This document shows positions 15,701 through 23,984 of a stretch of 64,000 bases of DNA, piece by piece (the stretch's first letter is position 1; every line of letters starts with the position of its first letter). The DNA lies in the NCBI RefSeq assembly GCF_019218295.1, contig NZ_JAHUZF010000007.1, forward strand, positions 1-64,000, in the 5' to 3' direction. Made by a program: the position numbers and the translations under genes. The DNA is from Maritimibacter sp. DP1N21-5 (GTDB taxonomy: Bacteria; Pseudomonadota; Alphaproteobacteria; Rhodobacterales; Rhodobacteraceae). The notes beneath the pieces were generated by a model. It made no database searches and was not told where the DNA came from. It saw only the letters and a program-made list of their open reading frames with translations.

Positions 15701-17249
15701 CTCGCCGCCGCCGCACCACGACATCTACTCGATCGAGGACCTCGCACAGCTCATCTATGACCTCAAGCAGATCAACCCGCGCTGCAAGGTGACGGTGAAA
15801 CTCGTGGCCTCGTCCGGCGTCGGCACCATCGCCGCCGGTGTCGCCAAGGCCAAGGCCGACGTGATCCTGATTTCGGGCCACAACGGCGGCACGGGCGCCT
15901 CGCCCGCAACCTCGATCAAGTTCGCCGGTCTGCCGTGGGAAATGGGCTTGACCGAGGCGCATCAGGTGCTCGCCATGAACAACCTTCGTTCGCGCGTGAC
16001 GCTGCGCACGGACGGTGGCCTGCGCACGGGTCGTGACATCGTCATGGCCGCGATGATGGGCGCCGAGGAGTTCGGCATCGGCACCGCCGCCCTCATTGCC
16101 ATGGGCTGCATCATGGTCCGCCAGTGTCAGTCGAACACCTGCCCGGTGGGCGTCTGCACGCAGGACGAGGCGCTGCGCGGCAAGTTCACGGGAAGCGCGG
16201 ACAAGGTGGTGAACCTCATCACCTTCTATGCGCAGGAAGTCCGTGAAATCCTCGCCCGGATCGGGGCCCGCTCCATCGCCGACGTGATCGGTCGCGCGGA
16301 TCTCTTGTCGCAGGTCAGCCGTGGCTCGGCCCACCTCGACGATCTCGACCTCAACCCGCTGCTCATCAGCGTGGATGGCGTCGGACGCGACACCTACAAC
16401 CGGGATCGCGAACGCAATGCCGTGCCCGATACGCTGGATGCGGAAATCGTGAAGGACGCCCAGCGCTTCCTGAACGACGGCGAGAAGATGCAGCTTCAGT
16501 ATGCCGTGCGAAACACCCACCGCACCATCGGCACGCGCACCTCGTCGCATATCGTGCGCAACTTCGGCATGCGCAACAAGCTCCAGCCCGACCACCTGAC
16601 GGTCAAGCTTTCGGGGTCTGCGGGTCAGTCTCTGGGGGCCTTCGCCGCGCCCGGTCTGAAGATCGAGGTGGCGGGCGATGCCAACGACTATGTCGGCAAG
16701 GGTCTCTCGGGCGGCACCATCGTGGTGCGCCCCACCATGTCCTCGCCGCTGGTCGCGTCGGAGAACACGATCATCGGGAACACCGTGCTTTATGGTGCCA
16801 CCGACGGTTACCTCTTCGCCGCCGGGCGCGCGGGCGAGCGTTTCGCCGTCCGGAACTCGGGCGCGAAAGTGGTAATCGAGGGCTGCGGGACCAACGGTTG
16901 TGAATACATGACCGGCGGTATCGCGGTGATCCTCGGGTCCATCGGCGCGAATTTCGGCGCGGGCATGACCGGCGGCATGGCCTATCTCTACGACCCGGAC
17001 GCGGTCGCCGAGGACTTCATGAACATGGAGACTCTCGTGACCTGCGCCGTGACCGTGGAGCATTGGGAGGCCGAACTGCGCGGGCTGATCGAACGCCATG
17101 TCGCCGAAACCGGCAGCCGCAAGGCCGCCGAGATCCTGCGCCACTGGGACACCGAACGCGACAACTTCCTCCAGGTCTGCCCGAAAGAGATGCTGCCCCA
17201 TCTGGCCGCACCCCTCTCGGAGGAAAAGGGCGCGATCCCGGCAGAATAA
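12711..17249 (+). CDS. gltB: Glutamate synthase (NADPH) large subunit
   Basis: Alpha subunit of GOGAT: takes the amide nitrogen of glutamine and transfers it to 2-oxoglutarate, giving two glutamates. 1512 residues. A short propeptide (1-33) precedes the catalytic N-terminal Cys34 (HSSCGVGLV) of the class II amidotransferase domain. The central and FMN-binding domains follow, with the 3Fe-4S motif CIMVRQCQSNTCPVGVC, and a C-terminal GXGXG beta-helix (about residue 1250 onward). Starts inside the hydrolase gene. A strong terminator follows. Confidence 0.98.
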   Translation: MTNYDENWVAEEEAKRAYLAEHGMYRDEFEHSSCGVGLVVAIDGKKTRKVVEAGIDALKAIWHRGAVDADGKTGDGAGIHVQIPVEFFYDQVRRTGHEPRTNEMIAVGQVFLPRTNFGAQETCRTIVETEVLRMGYYIYGWRHVPVDISCLGEKANATRPEIEQILISNSKGVDEETFERELYVIRRRIEKAAAAAGVRELYLASLSCRSIIYKGMMLAEQVAVFYPDLMDERFESAFAIYHQRYSTNTFPQWWLAQPFRMLAHNGEINTLKGNLNWMKSHEIRMASAAFGDLAEDIKPIVPQGSSDSAALDSVFEVLVRAGRSAPMAKTMLVPESWSKQSGEMPKAWRDMYSYANSTMEPWDGPAALAMTDGRWVCGGLDRNGLRPMRYVVTGDGLVIAGSEAGMVPVDEATCVEKGALGPGQLLAVDMKEGKLYHDAEIKDKLAASQPFGEWVEKVIDVDEALMNAEETAVFWGNDLRKRQIAAGFTLEELEQVLAPMAEDAKEALASMGDDTPSAVLSNEYRPLSHFFRQNFSQVTNPPIDSLREFRVMSLKTRFGNLKNVLDENGSQTEILVLESPFVGNAQFDELVRRFNAQMVEIDCTFPVDAGENALRDGLTRIREEAEEAVRSGAGHIILSDMAQSETRIGMPMILATSAVHSWLVRKGLRTFTSVNVRSAECIDPHYFAVLVAAGATVVNAYLAEDSLADRIERGLLDMTLTEAVHNYREAIDQGLLKIMAKMGISVISSYRGGLNFEAVGLSRAMVNEYFPGMTSRISGIGVGGIQRKVADIHAKGWKQGKDILPIGGFYKARKGGETHAWGAQTMHLLQSACDRASYELWKQYSARMQANPPIHLRDMLDIKPLGEPIPIEEVESITAIRKRFVTPGMSLGALSPEAHKTLNVAMNRIGAKSDSGEGGEDPAHFVPEANGDNPSAKIKQVASGRFGVTAEYLNQCEELEIKVAQGAKPGEGGQLPGMKVTDLIARLRHSTKGVTLISPPPHHDIYSIEDLAQLIYDLKQINPRCKVTVKLVASSGVGTIAAGVAKAKADVILISGHNGGTGASPATSIKFAGLPWEMGLTEAHQVLAMNNLRSRVTLRTDGGLRTGRDIVMAAMMGAEEFGIGTAALIAMGCIMVRQCQSNTCPVGVCTQDEALRGKFTGSADKVVNLITFYAQEVREILARIGARSIADVIGRADLLSQVSRGSAHLDDLDLNPLLISVDGVGRDTYNRDRERNAVPDTLDAEIVKDAQRFLNDGEKMQLQYAVRNTHRTIGTRTSSHIVRNFGMRNKLQPDHLTVKLSGSAGQSLGAFAAPGLKIEVAGDANDYVGKGLSGGTIVVRPTMSSPLVASENTIIGNTVLYGATDGYLFAAGRAGERFAVRNSGAKVVIEGCGTNGCEYMTGGIAVILGSIGANFGAGMTGGMAYLYDPDAVAEDFMNMETLVTCAVTVEHWEAELRGLIERHVAETGSRKAAEILRHWDTERDNFLQVCPKEMLPHLAAPLSEEKGAIPAE

Positions 17250-17272
17250 GCCGCTTAAGCGTGGTAGGATAG

Positions 17273-17304
17273 AACGGGCGGGGACGATCCCCGCCCGTTT
17301 TCCT
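17273..17304 (+). terminator. Intrinsic terminator after gltB
   Basis: Ten-bp perfect stem ACGGGCGGGG (17274-17283) / CCCCGCCCGT (17289-17298) with loop ACGAT, followed by TTTTCC. Strong rho-independent terminator. Confidence 0.9.
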
Positions 17305-17318
17305 TTGCAGAGGTGCAA

Positions 17319-17855
17319 ATGATCGAAGGGCATGTCTTCATCGCGACCAGCATGGACGGCTATATCGCCCGGCCGGATGGCGGGCTCGATTGGCTGGATG
17401 TGGCCGGGACCGAGGACGATCACGGATACGCGGACTTCATGTCCCGGATGGACGGGCTGATCATGGGACGCGTGACCTTTGAAACCGTGCTGGGATTTGG
17501 CGACTGGCCCTACGACAAACCCGTGGTCGTCCTGTCTCGACGCACAACGTCGCTTCCGGCGCATCTGGAAGGCCGCGTGACGATCACGGCGGAACCGCCC
17601 CGGCAGGTCATGAACCGGCTTGGGCAGGAGGGGTGGCGCCGGGCCTATATTGACGGCGGTCGGGTAATCACCTCCTTCCTCGACGAAAGGCTCGTGACGG
17701 AGCTGACCGTGACGCGGATCCCGGTCCTGCTTGGTGCCGGGATTCCTCTGTTCGGCGCCCTGCGCCGGGACATCACCCTCACGCATCTGGAGACTCGCAA
17801 CTTTCCCACCGGGCTGGTCCAGTCGCGCTATGCCATTGTGCCGATGCCGGGATAG
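17319..17855 (+). CDS. Dihydrofolate reductase / RibD C-terminal-like protein
   Basis: A 178-residue protein of the bacterial DHFR-like (RibD_C) family: MDGYIARPDGGLDWLD near the start and GRVTFETVLGF are family signatures. It is probably an NAD(P)H-dependent reductase; real folate activity is doubtful because housekeeping FolA lies in a different subfamily. The ATG at 17319 is preferred over the GTG at 17313 because GAGG lies at normal distance. It follows the gltB terminator and is transcribed alone. Confidence 0.85.
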   Translation: MIEGHVFIATSMDGYIARPDGGLDWLDVAGTEDDHGYADFMSRMDGLIMGRVTFETVLGFGDWPYDKPVVVLSRRTTSLPAHLEGRVTITAEPPRQVMNRLGQEGWRRAYIDGGRVITSFLDERLVTELTVTRIPVLLGAGIPLFGALRRDITLTHLETRNFPTGLVQSRYAIVPMPG

Positions 17856-17995
17856 TCGCCGGGCGCAGGGAAGACCGTTCCCGGCCAAGGTCCAATCGGG
17901 ACAAAAAACCCGCCCCAATCGTGACACGATTTCGCCATCTTCATAGACGCGAAAGAGAATCGTGCTAGTCTGACCTTCTGCCAAGGGGGCTGCAC

Positions 17996-18109
17996 GTGCC
18001 GACACAACTCATAGATTCTGCTCAATTCTTTCTTCGCGTCCTGACCGGCCTGACCGCCGGTCTGATGGCGGGAGCGGTCTTCGCGACCGCGCTTCCCATC
18101 TACATCTAG
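17996..18109 (+). CDS. Putative very small membrane protein (37 aa)
   Basis: A GTG-initiated frame of 37 codons preceded by AAGGGGG at a good distance. The product is a hydrophobic single-span peptide: a short polar N-terminus, then FFLRVLTGLTAGLMAGAVFA and a C-terminal ALPIYI. A possible -10 (TAGTCT, 17966-17971) lies upstream. It sits in the otherwise gene-free gap before mtgA. No family is recognised, and coding is supported only by the ribosome site and the membrane-like composition. Confidence 0.45.
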   Translation: MPTQLIDSAQFFLRVLTGLTAGLMAGAVFATALPIYI

Positions 18110-18214
18110 AGCGCCGCAATCCCGTCGGGTCTCTGCCACAAAGCGCAGTTTCCGACACGCGCTCGTCTTCGTCCGTCGGGAACGGGGCACATCGCTTGAC
18201 CGACACCGCGCTGC

Positions 18215-18955
18215 ATGGTCATTGGGACCATGGCGCGGGCATGTAGAGACACTCCCAAGAAACAACGCATTCGTCCCGGACGCTGGGTCGTCCGTTTCGT
18301 CGGTCGCTGGCTCCGGCGGGCAGCGCTCGCCCTTGTCGCTCTGGTCTGCGTCGGGATTTCGCTATTCGCCGTCGTGAACCCGCCGGTAACGCCTTACCAG
18401 CTCGCCGAACGCATGCGGCTCGGCTCGATCGAGCGCGACTGGATCCCGATGGAGGACATGGCTCCGGTCATGGCACGCTCGGTCGTTGCGGCGGAAGACG
18501 CGAACTTCTGCCTGCACTGGGGCTTCGACATGGAAGCGATCCGGCAGGTGATCGAGGCGGGCGAAAACCGGGGCGCGTCGACGCTGTCGCAACAGGTGGT
18601 CAAGAACGTCTTCCTCTGGCACGGGCGGAATTACACCCGCAAGGCACTGGAAGGGCTGATCACGCCCGCGATGGAGCTTGTCTGGACCAAGCGGCGCATC
18701 GTCGAGGTCTACCTCAACGTGGTGGAATTCGACGAAGGCGTGTTCGGCGTCGGCGCCGCCGCCCCGCATTACTTCGGTGTCTCGGCGCGCGATCTGACAG
18801 CGACGCAGGCCGCCCTGCTCGCCGCCGTGCTGCCCGATCCCAAGGGGCGGGACGCGGCGAGACCCTCGGCCTTCATGCAGCGGCGGTCGGCAAGTATCCG
18901 CGACGGAGCCGAGACAATCCGCGTGGACGGGCGATCCGAATGCTTCGAGGATTGA
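18215..18955 (+). CDS. mtgA: Monofunctional peptidoglycan glycosyltransferase
   Basis: GT51 transglycosylase that polymerises lipid II into glycan strands at the inner membrane. One N-terminal transmembrane helix (AALALVALVCVGISLFAVV) is followed by the GT51 domain with the catalytic-Glu motif VVAAEDANFCLHWGFD, the GASTLSQQVVKNVFLW motif and KRRIVEVYLNVVEFDEGVFG. No penicillin-binding transpeptidase domain. 246 residues from ATG 18215; an ATG at 18230 is also possible. Confidence 0.94.
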   Translation: MVIGTMARACRDTPKKQRIRPGRWVVRFVGRWLRRAALALVALVCVGISLFAVVNPPVTPYQLAERMRLGSIERDWIPMEDMAPVMARSVVAAEDANFCLHWGFDMEAIRQVIEAGENRGASTLSQQVVKNVFLWHGRNYTRKALEGLITPAMELVWTKRRIVEVYLNVVEFDEGVFGVGAAAPHYFGVSARDLTATQAALLAAVLPDPKGRDAARPSAFMQRRSASIRDGAETIRVDGRSECFED

Positions 18956-19010
18956 AACCGTTGTTTTTACCGTGCATTACGGGCGGCAAACCCCCACGCA
19001 GCGCGAAAAC

Positions 19011-19676
19011 ATGATCCGTCTCTATCATTCACCCCTGTCTCCCTTCTGCCGAAAGGTGCGTCTCGTACTCGCCGAGAAGCGGCTCGAGGTCGAGTTGGTT
19101 GAAGAGCGGTACTGGGAAAAGTCCGTCGAGTTCATGCGTCGCAACCCGGCCGGCAAGGTCCCGGTCCTGCGCATCGACGGCAAGACCCTGACCGAAAGCG
19201 CGCCGATCTGCGAGTATCTGGACGAACGCTTCACCGATCCGCCCCTGATCCCGAAGGGCACCGACTCCCGCTACGAGGTGCGCCGGCTCATCGCGTGGTT
19301 CGATGACAAGTTCCACCACGAGGTGACGGCGAACCTGCTTTACGAGCGGGTGAACAAGAAACTGACCGGCGCTGGCTATCCCGACAGCACGAAGATCAAG
19401 ACAGGCGCGAAGGCGATCAAGTATCACCTCGACTACATGGGCTGGCTCCTCGAACAGCGGCGCTGGCTTGCCGGGGACAACATGACGCTGGCGGATTTCG
19501 CGGGCGCCGCGCATCTCTCCTCGCTCGACTATATCTCGGACGTCGACTGGAACCGGAACGGCAACGTGCGCGAATGGTATGCAAAGATCAAATCGCGCCC
19601 GGCCTTCCGGTCGCTGCTCGCCGATCAGGTTCCGAGCTTCCCGCCGCCGCCACATTACGCCGACCTCGACTTCTGA
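19011..19676 (+). CDS. Glutathione S-transferase family protein
   Basis: A 221-residue cytosolic GST: thioredoxin-fold N-terminal domain beginning IRLYHSPLSPFCRKVRLVL with the GKVPVL cis-Pro region and ESAPICEYLDE glutathione-binding segment, then an all-helical domain with MTLADFAGAAHL. The start at 19011 matches homologues; the frame opens at 18972. The ribosome site is weak. Substrate unknown. It lies 26 bases upstream of queG and may be co-transcribed. Confidence 0.9.
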   Translation: MIRLYHSPLSPFCRKVRLVLAEKRLEVELVEERYWEKSVEFMRRNPAGKVPVLRIDGKTLTESAPICEYLDERFTDPPLIPKGTDSRYEVRRLIAWFDDKFHHEVTANLLYERVNKKLTGAGYPDSTKIKTGAKAIKYHLDYMGWLLEQRRWLAGDNMTLADFAGAAHLSSLDYISDVDWNRNGNVREWYAKIKSRPAFRSLLADQVPSFPPPPHYADLDF

Positions 19677-19702
19677 GGCGGAACGCGGGACGGTGACCGC
19701 GC

Positions 19703-20758
19703 ATGGGCATCTATGACACGATAAGAGAGCGCGCGCTGGCCGAAGGGTTTTCGGCCATGGGCGTGATGCGCCCCGACGCGCTCCCGGAACTCCCGGACCG
19801 GCTGGCCGCCTTTGTCGATGCCGGCCGGCATGGCGACATGGGATGGATGGCCGAGCGGATGAACTGGCGCGGCAATCCGGCGGCGCTTTGGCCAGAGGCG
19901 AAATCCGTCATCATGCTGGCCGAGGTCTACACGCCCGATCACGACCCGATGGAGGTCGTGGGCCAGCCCGACCGGGGCGCGATTTCCGTCTATGCCCAGA
20001 ACCGCGACTACCACGATGTGGTGAAGAAACGCTTGAAGCGGCTCGGTCGCTGGCTCATCGAAGAAGCGGCGCGACAAGGTGAGGCCGCCGAGATCAAGGT
20101 CTTTGTCGATACCGCGCCGGTCATGGAGAAGCCGCTCGCACAGGCGGCCGGGCTCGGCTGGCAAGGCAAGCACACCAACCTCCTGTCGCGCGAGCTTGGG
20201 AACTGGTTCTTCCTTGGCGCGATCTTCACCACGCTGGACCTGCCTGCGGACGAGCGCGGGCGTGAGAACTGCGGGTCCTGCACCGCCTGTCTCGAGGCCT
20301 GCCCCACCAATGCTTTCCCGGCGCCCTTCCAGCTGGATGCGCGGCGCTGCATTTCCTACCTGACCATCGAACACAAGGGACCGGTGGACGAGGCGCTGCG
20401 CCCGCTTCTTGGCAACAGGATCTATGGCTGCGACGACTGCCTCGCCGTCTGCCCCTGGAACAAGTTCGCGGCAGAAGCGCGGGAAGTGAAATACGCGGCC
20501 CGCGACGATCTGTCCGCCCCCTCGCTCGCGGAGCTCGCCACGCTCGACGACGCGGGGTTTCGCGCACGGTTCTCGGGCAGCCCCATCAAGCGGATCGGGC
20601 GCGACCGATTCCTGCGAAACGTCTGTTATGCAATGGGAAATTCCGAAGACCCCGGATACCTGCCAAGGCTGCGGAACCTCGCCCGGGAACCCGACCCGGT
20701 GCTTGCGGAAGCCGCATCTTGGGCCATCGCGCGAATCGAGTCGTCGAAAGCCGTCTGA
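19703..20758 (+). CDS. queG: Epoxyqueuosine reductase
   Basis: Cobalamin- and iron-sulfur-dependent enzyme that reduces epoxyqueuosine to queuosine at tRNA wobble position 34. 351 residues. Two ferredoxin-type [4Fe-4S] motifs are visible: [16 protein letters not shown] and [13 protein letters not shown]. The C-terminus has a short HEAT-like segment as in the family. Probably in one transcript with the preceding GST gene. Confidence 0.95.
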   Translation: MGIYDTIRERALAEGFSAMGVMRPDALPELPDRLAAFVDAGRHGDMGWMAERMNWRGNPAALWPEAKSVIMLAEVYTPDHDPMEVVGQPDRGAISVYAQNRDYHDVVKKRLKRLGRWLIEEAARQGEAAEIKVFVDTAPVMEKPLAQAAGLGWQGKHTNLLSRELGNWFFLGAIFTTLDLPADERGRENCGSCTACLEACPTNAFPAPFQLDARRCISYLTIEHKGPVDEALRPLLGNRIYGCDDCLAVCPWNKFAAEAREVKYAARDDLSAPSLAELATLDDAGFRARFSGSPIKRIGRDRFLRNVCYAMGNSEDPGYLPRLRNLAREPDPVLAEAASWAIARIESSKAV

Positions 20759-20772
20759 GGTCACGTTTAGAA

Positions 20773-20786
20773 TTGATCTAAATCAT
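20773..20786. promoter_or_regulatory. FNR/FnrL-type box upstream of the peroxidase
   Basis: TTGAT-CTAA-ATCAT matches the FNR consensus TTGAT-N4-ATCAA at nine of ten defined positions. It is centred about 70 bases before the di-haem peroxidase start, with the expected symmetry for an Fnr/Crp-family dimer. Low-oxygen induction of the peroxidase is therefore likely. Confidence 0.75.
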
Positions 20787-20849
20787 GGGAACGTCGGCGG
20801 AATAGTCCTTTGTTATCCGTGAGATGCGCGCTGAACAAAGGGACCATAA

Positions 20850-21896
20850 ATGCGACATACCTTCCCACTGTTGTTGGCAACGACACTTCTCTCAACGCCG
20901 CTCATGGCACAGGACGACCTGCGCGCTGCAGCATTGGAAGCTTTCAAGCCTCTGCCGTCGACCGTTCCCGCGGTGGCAGACAACCCGATCACGCCCGAGA
21001 AGATCGAGCTTGGCAAAGCGCTCTTCTTCGATCCGCGCCTCTCGGCGTCGGGTGTGTTCTCCTGCTATTCCTGCCACAACCTGGCGACCGGCGGTGACGA
21101 CAACCTCGAGACCTCCATCGGGCACGGCTGGCAAAAAGGCCCGCGCAACGCGCCGACCGTGTTGAACTCGGTTCTCAACGAGGCGCAATTCTGGGACGGA
21201 CGCGCCGCCGACCTTGCCGAACAGGCCAAGGGTCCGGTGCAGGCGGGCGTCGAGATGGCCAACACGCCCGACAACGTCGTGGCCACGCTGTCCTCGATGC
21301 CGGGCTATGTGGCCATGTTCTCGGCCGCGTTCGACGGCGCGGCACCGAACTTCGACGACATGGCCCGCGCGATCGAGGCCTTCGAGGCCACTCTGGTCAC
21401 GCCGGCGCCCTTCGACGCCTGGCTGAACGGCGACGATGCCGCGCTGAATGCCGACCAACTGGCCGGGATGCAGCTCTTCATGGACAAGGGCTGTGTCGCC
21501 TGTCACGAGGGCATCAACGTCGGTGGCCATGGCTACTATCCCTTCGGCCTGATCGAGAAGCCCGGTGCCGAAATTCTTCCCGTCGGCGACAAGGGGCGTT
21601 TCGCCGTCACCGAAACCGCGGACGACGAGTATGTCTTCCGGGCCGCGCCTCTGCGCAACGTGTCGGTGACCGCGCCCTACTTCCACTCCGGCAAGGTCTG
21701 GGACCTCAAGGTGGCTGTGCAGATCATGGCGGAAAGCCAGTTGGGCGAGGCTCTGAGCGATCAAGAAGCCGATCAGCTCGTTGCTTTCCTCGACTCTCTC
21801 ACCGGCGAAGTCCCGGCTGTAACGGTTCCCTCGCTGCCCGCCGAGACCGGCAACACGCCGCGGCCCACGGCCGAGGTGCTGACCGCGCCGGAATGA
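20850..21896 (+). CDS. Di-haem cytochrome c peroxidase
   Basis: Periplasmic peroxidase reducing H2O2 with electrons from small c-type cytochromes. 348 residues with a signal peptide (1-20, ending LMA-QD) and two CxxCH haem sites at residues 72-76 (CYSCH) and 215-219 (CVACH), the spacing of the CcpA/MauG superfamily. The C-terminal 30 residues are a Pro/Thr-rich tail. An FNR-like box lies upstream and a strong terminator downstream, so it is a single-gene unit, probably oxygen-regulated. Confidence 0.93.
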   Translation: MRHTFPLLLATTLLSTPLMAQDDLRAAALEAFKPLPSTVPAVADNPITPEKIELGKALFFDPRLSASGVFSCYSCHNLATGGDDNLETSIGHGWQKGPRNAPTVLNSVLNEAQFWDGRAADLAEQAKGPVQAGVEMANTPDNVVATLSSMPGYVAMFSAAFDGAAPNFDDMARAIEAFEATLVTPAPFDAWLNGDDAALNADQLAGMQLFMDKGCVACHEGINVGGHGYYPFGLIEKPGAEILPVGDKGRFAVTETADDEYVFRAAPLRNVSVTAPYFHSGKVWDLKVAVQIMAESQLGEALSDQEADQLVAFLDSLTGEVPAVTVPSLPAETGNTPRPTAEVLTAPE

Positions 21897-21919
21897 TGTT
21901 CGCGCCGTAAGGACATTGG

Positions 21920-21949
21920 ACGGGGCTGGAACAATCCGGCCCCGTTTGT
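21920..21949 (+). terminator. Intrinsic terminator after the peroxidase gene
   Basis: Eleven-bp stem (21920-21930 with 21935-21945, one G-T pair) around an ACAA tetraloop, followed by TTTG. Confidence 0.8.
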
Positions 21950-21959
21950 CGTCAGGGGC

Positions 21960-22385
21960 TCAGCTTATCGGCGCATGCATGCGGTAGGCATCCACCGCCG
22001 CGTTGATCCCCTGCGCCGCGCGCCGGACCGGAAACGGACCGATGGTTGAGGAACGGACGCGATAGGTGACGCGCGCTTCCGTCACGCCGTCATGAAAGAA
22101 GACGAAGACCTCGATGCCCTTGACGGCGAAGGCCTGTCTGATCGCGCGTTCGACCTGTCGTTGGGTCAGACCGCCCGCGCCCCCTTCGACCCATTCGATA
22201 TCCGCCACGATCCTGACCCCCTCACCCCCGCCCCGGTCATAGGCCCGGAGGCTTTCCTCCGTCACCCCGAGAGGACGAAGATTCGGATCCTTCGTGACCA
22301 TGAACCATCCAAGGCTCGCGGCCGTCGGCAGGACGATCAAGCCGACGAGCGCCATCACGTAGAGTCCGCTGAACCGGTTCTTCAT
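21960..22385 (-). CDS. Hypothetical membrane-anchored protein
   Basis: A 141-residue protein with one N-terminal transmembrane helix (LYVMALVGLIVLPTAASLGWFMV) and a soluble C-terminal domain predicted outside the cytoplasm. No known family recognised. The start at 22385 has TTGGAGA upstream; the open frame extends to 22466 without such a site. Convergent with the peroxidase and transcribed alone. Function unknown. Confidence 0.75.
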   Translation of the reverse strand: MKNRFSGLYVMALVGLIVLPTAASLGWFMVTKDPNLRPLGVTEESLRAYDRGGGEGVRIVADIEWVEGGAGGLTQRQVERAIRQAFAVKGIEVFVFFHDGVTEARVTYRVRSSTIGPFPVRRAAQGINAAVDAYRMHAPIS

Positions 22386-22529
22386 CACGTCTCCAAGGAT
22401 TGCGTCACCGTTGATCCGCGCGCATTGTTCGCGGTGACCGCACCTTGCCATTGACGCCTTAAGCAAGGCTCAAGATCAAAGGACACATTTGAACGACCTG
22501 CCCGTTCTCGAAGTTGAAAGGATCGCGCA

Positions 22530-22883
22530 ATGAAGAAGCACCGGATCTACTCGATGGCGTTCGGATCGGTCTACCCCGCCTACATAGCCAAGGCCGAGCG
22601 CAAGGGACGCACGAAGGACGAGGTGGACGAAATCATCCGCTGGCTGACCGGGCATGACCAGACCGGCCTGGAACAGGTGATCGAGGACAAGACGGACTTC
22701 GAGACGTTCTTCGATACCGCCCCCGCGATGAACCCGGACCGCAAGCTCATCAAGGGCGTCGTCTGCGGCGTGCGCGTCGAAGATATCGAGGAGCCGGTGA
22801 TGCAGGAGATCCGCTATCTCGACAAGCTCGTGGACGAATTGGCCAAGGGCAAGGCGATGGAAAAGATCCTGCGCACCCCCTGA
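22530..22883 (+). CDS. DUF2200 family protein
   Basis: A 117-residue soluble protein with the typical DUF2200 opening ([23 protein letters not shown] is the signature region, residues 4-26) and the [18 protein letters not shown] segment. Widespread small family without an assigned biochemical role. AAAGGA-type ribosome site before the ATG. Convergent with ilvE. Confidence 0.85.
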   Translation: MKKHRIYSMAFGSVYPAYIAKAERKGRTKDEVDEIIRWLTGHDQTGLEQVIEDKTDFETFFDTAPAMNPDRKLIKGVVCGVRVEDIEEPVMQEIRYLDKLVDELAKGKAMEKILRTP

Positions 22884-22884
22884 A

Positions 22885-22914
22885 GAAAAACGGCGCCGCT
22901 TCACGCGACGCCGC
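22885..22914 (-). terminator. Intrinsic terminator of ilvE
   Basis: On the minus strand a 9-bp stem CGGCGTCGC/GCGGCGCCG (one G-T pair) with loop GTGAA runs into TTTTTC. It ends the ilvE transcript. Confidence 0.75.
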
Positions 22915-22934
22915 TTCTCCGGGTGAAGGTGGGG

Positions 22935-23801
22935 TTACGACCGGACGAGTTTCTCGTAGGCCGAAGCCACGTCGAGCGTCAATTTGCCGACCTCGAAGGT
23001 GTAATCCCCGATCTGGCCGACGGGCGTAACCTCGGCGGCCGACCCGGTGAGCCAGCATTGCTCGAAGCCTTCCATCTCTTCCGGCATGATATGGCGTTCG
23101 TGGACGGTGACGCCCATGTCCTTGAGCATCCCGATGACGGTCTGACGAGTCAGGCCATTGAGGATCGCGTCCGGAATAGGGGTATGCACCTCGCCATCCT
23201 TCACGAAGAACACGTTGGCCCCGGTCGCCTCGGCCACATAGCCGCGATAGTCGAAGAAGAGCGCGTCCGAACAGCCTTTGGCTTCGGCGGCATGTTTCGA
23301 CATGGTGCAGATCATGTAAAGACCGGCGGCCTTGGCAGCGGTCGGGATCGTTTCCGGTGAGGGCCGCTTCCATTTGGAGATGTCGAGCTTCGCGCCCTTC
23401 GTCTTTGCGTCGCCGTAGTAGTTGCCCCATTCCCAGGCGGTCACGAACATGCGGACCGGATTGCGGGAGGACGACACGCCCATATCCTCGCCAGCACCAC
23501 GGAAGGCCACGACACGAACATAGGCGTTGTCCCAGCCGTTCGCATCGAGCACCGCGCGCTTGGCCGCGTTGATTTCATCCACGGTGTAGGGGATCGTCAT
23601 GTCGAGCAGTTCGCCCGACCGCAGGAGCCGCGCGGAATGTTCGTCGGACTTGAAGATCTTGCCGTTGTAGCAGCGTTCGCCTTCGAACACCGAGGAGGCA
23701 TAATGCAGCGCGTGGGTCAGTACGTGCACCTTTGCATCCCGCCAGTCGACGAGCGTGCCGTCGGCCCAGATCTTTCCGTCGCGATCATCATATGCAGCCA
23801 T
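22935..23801 (-). CDS. ilvE: Branched-chain amino acid aminotransferase
   Basis: PLP-dependent class IV aminotransferase that interconverts Leu/Ile/Val with their 2-oxo acids and glutamate. 288 residues; the PLP-lysine region TAAKAAGLY and the class IV signature EATGANVFFVKDG are visible, as is HALHYASSVFEGER near the N-terminus. The start at 23801 has a strong GGAGG; the frame continues to 23891 but homologues begin MAAYDDRDG. Divergent from the petP-like regulator. Confidence 0.93.
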   Translation of the reverse strand: MAAYDDRDGKIWADGTLVDWRDAKVHVLTHALHYASSVFEGERCYNGKIFKSDEHSARLLRSGELLDMTIPYTVDEINAAKRAVLDANGWDNAYVRVVAFRGAGEDMGVSSSRNPVRMFVTAWEWGNYYGDAKTKGAKLDISKWKRPSPETIPTAAKAAGLYMICTMSKHAAEAKGCSDALFFDYRGYVAEATGANVFFVKDGEVHTPIPDAILNGLTRQTVIGMLKDMGVTVHERHIMPEEMEGFEQCWLTGSAAEVTPVGQIGDYTFEVGKLTLDVASAYEKLVRS

Positions 23802-23984
23802 GAAAACCTCCATACGTCCCGGTCCGACACCGGCGGCGTTTTTCCGAATGTTGCGCGGTTTGGGTCCGGATCGGACATTTAATTGCGCCAAACCTGCGAC
23901 TCGCTAGCATTTGGCCCTAGTAAAGTCAACAAGGCTGACGTAAATTGCTCAAACAGGCGTCACTTTGAAAACAGGGAGAGGCGT

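Noticed and set aside
12582..18005. A 1807-codon open frame on the minus strand across gltB
   Set aside because: It is the antisense shadow of gltB, whose strong GC codon bias removes stops on the opposite strand. The translation is His/Arg/Asp-rich without recognisable domains, and gltB is unquestionably real.
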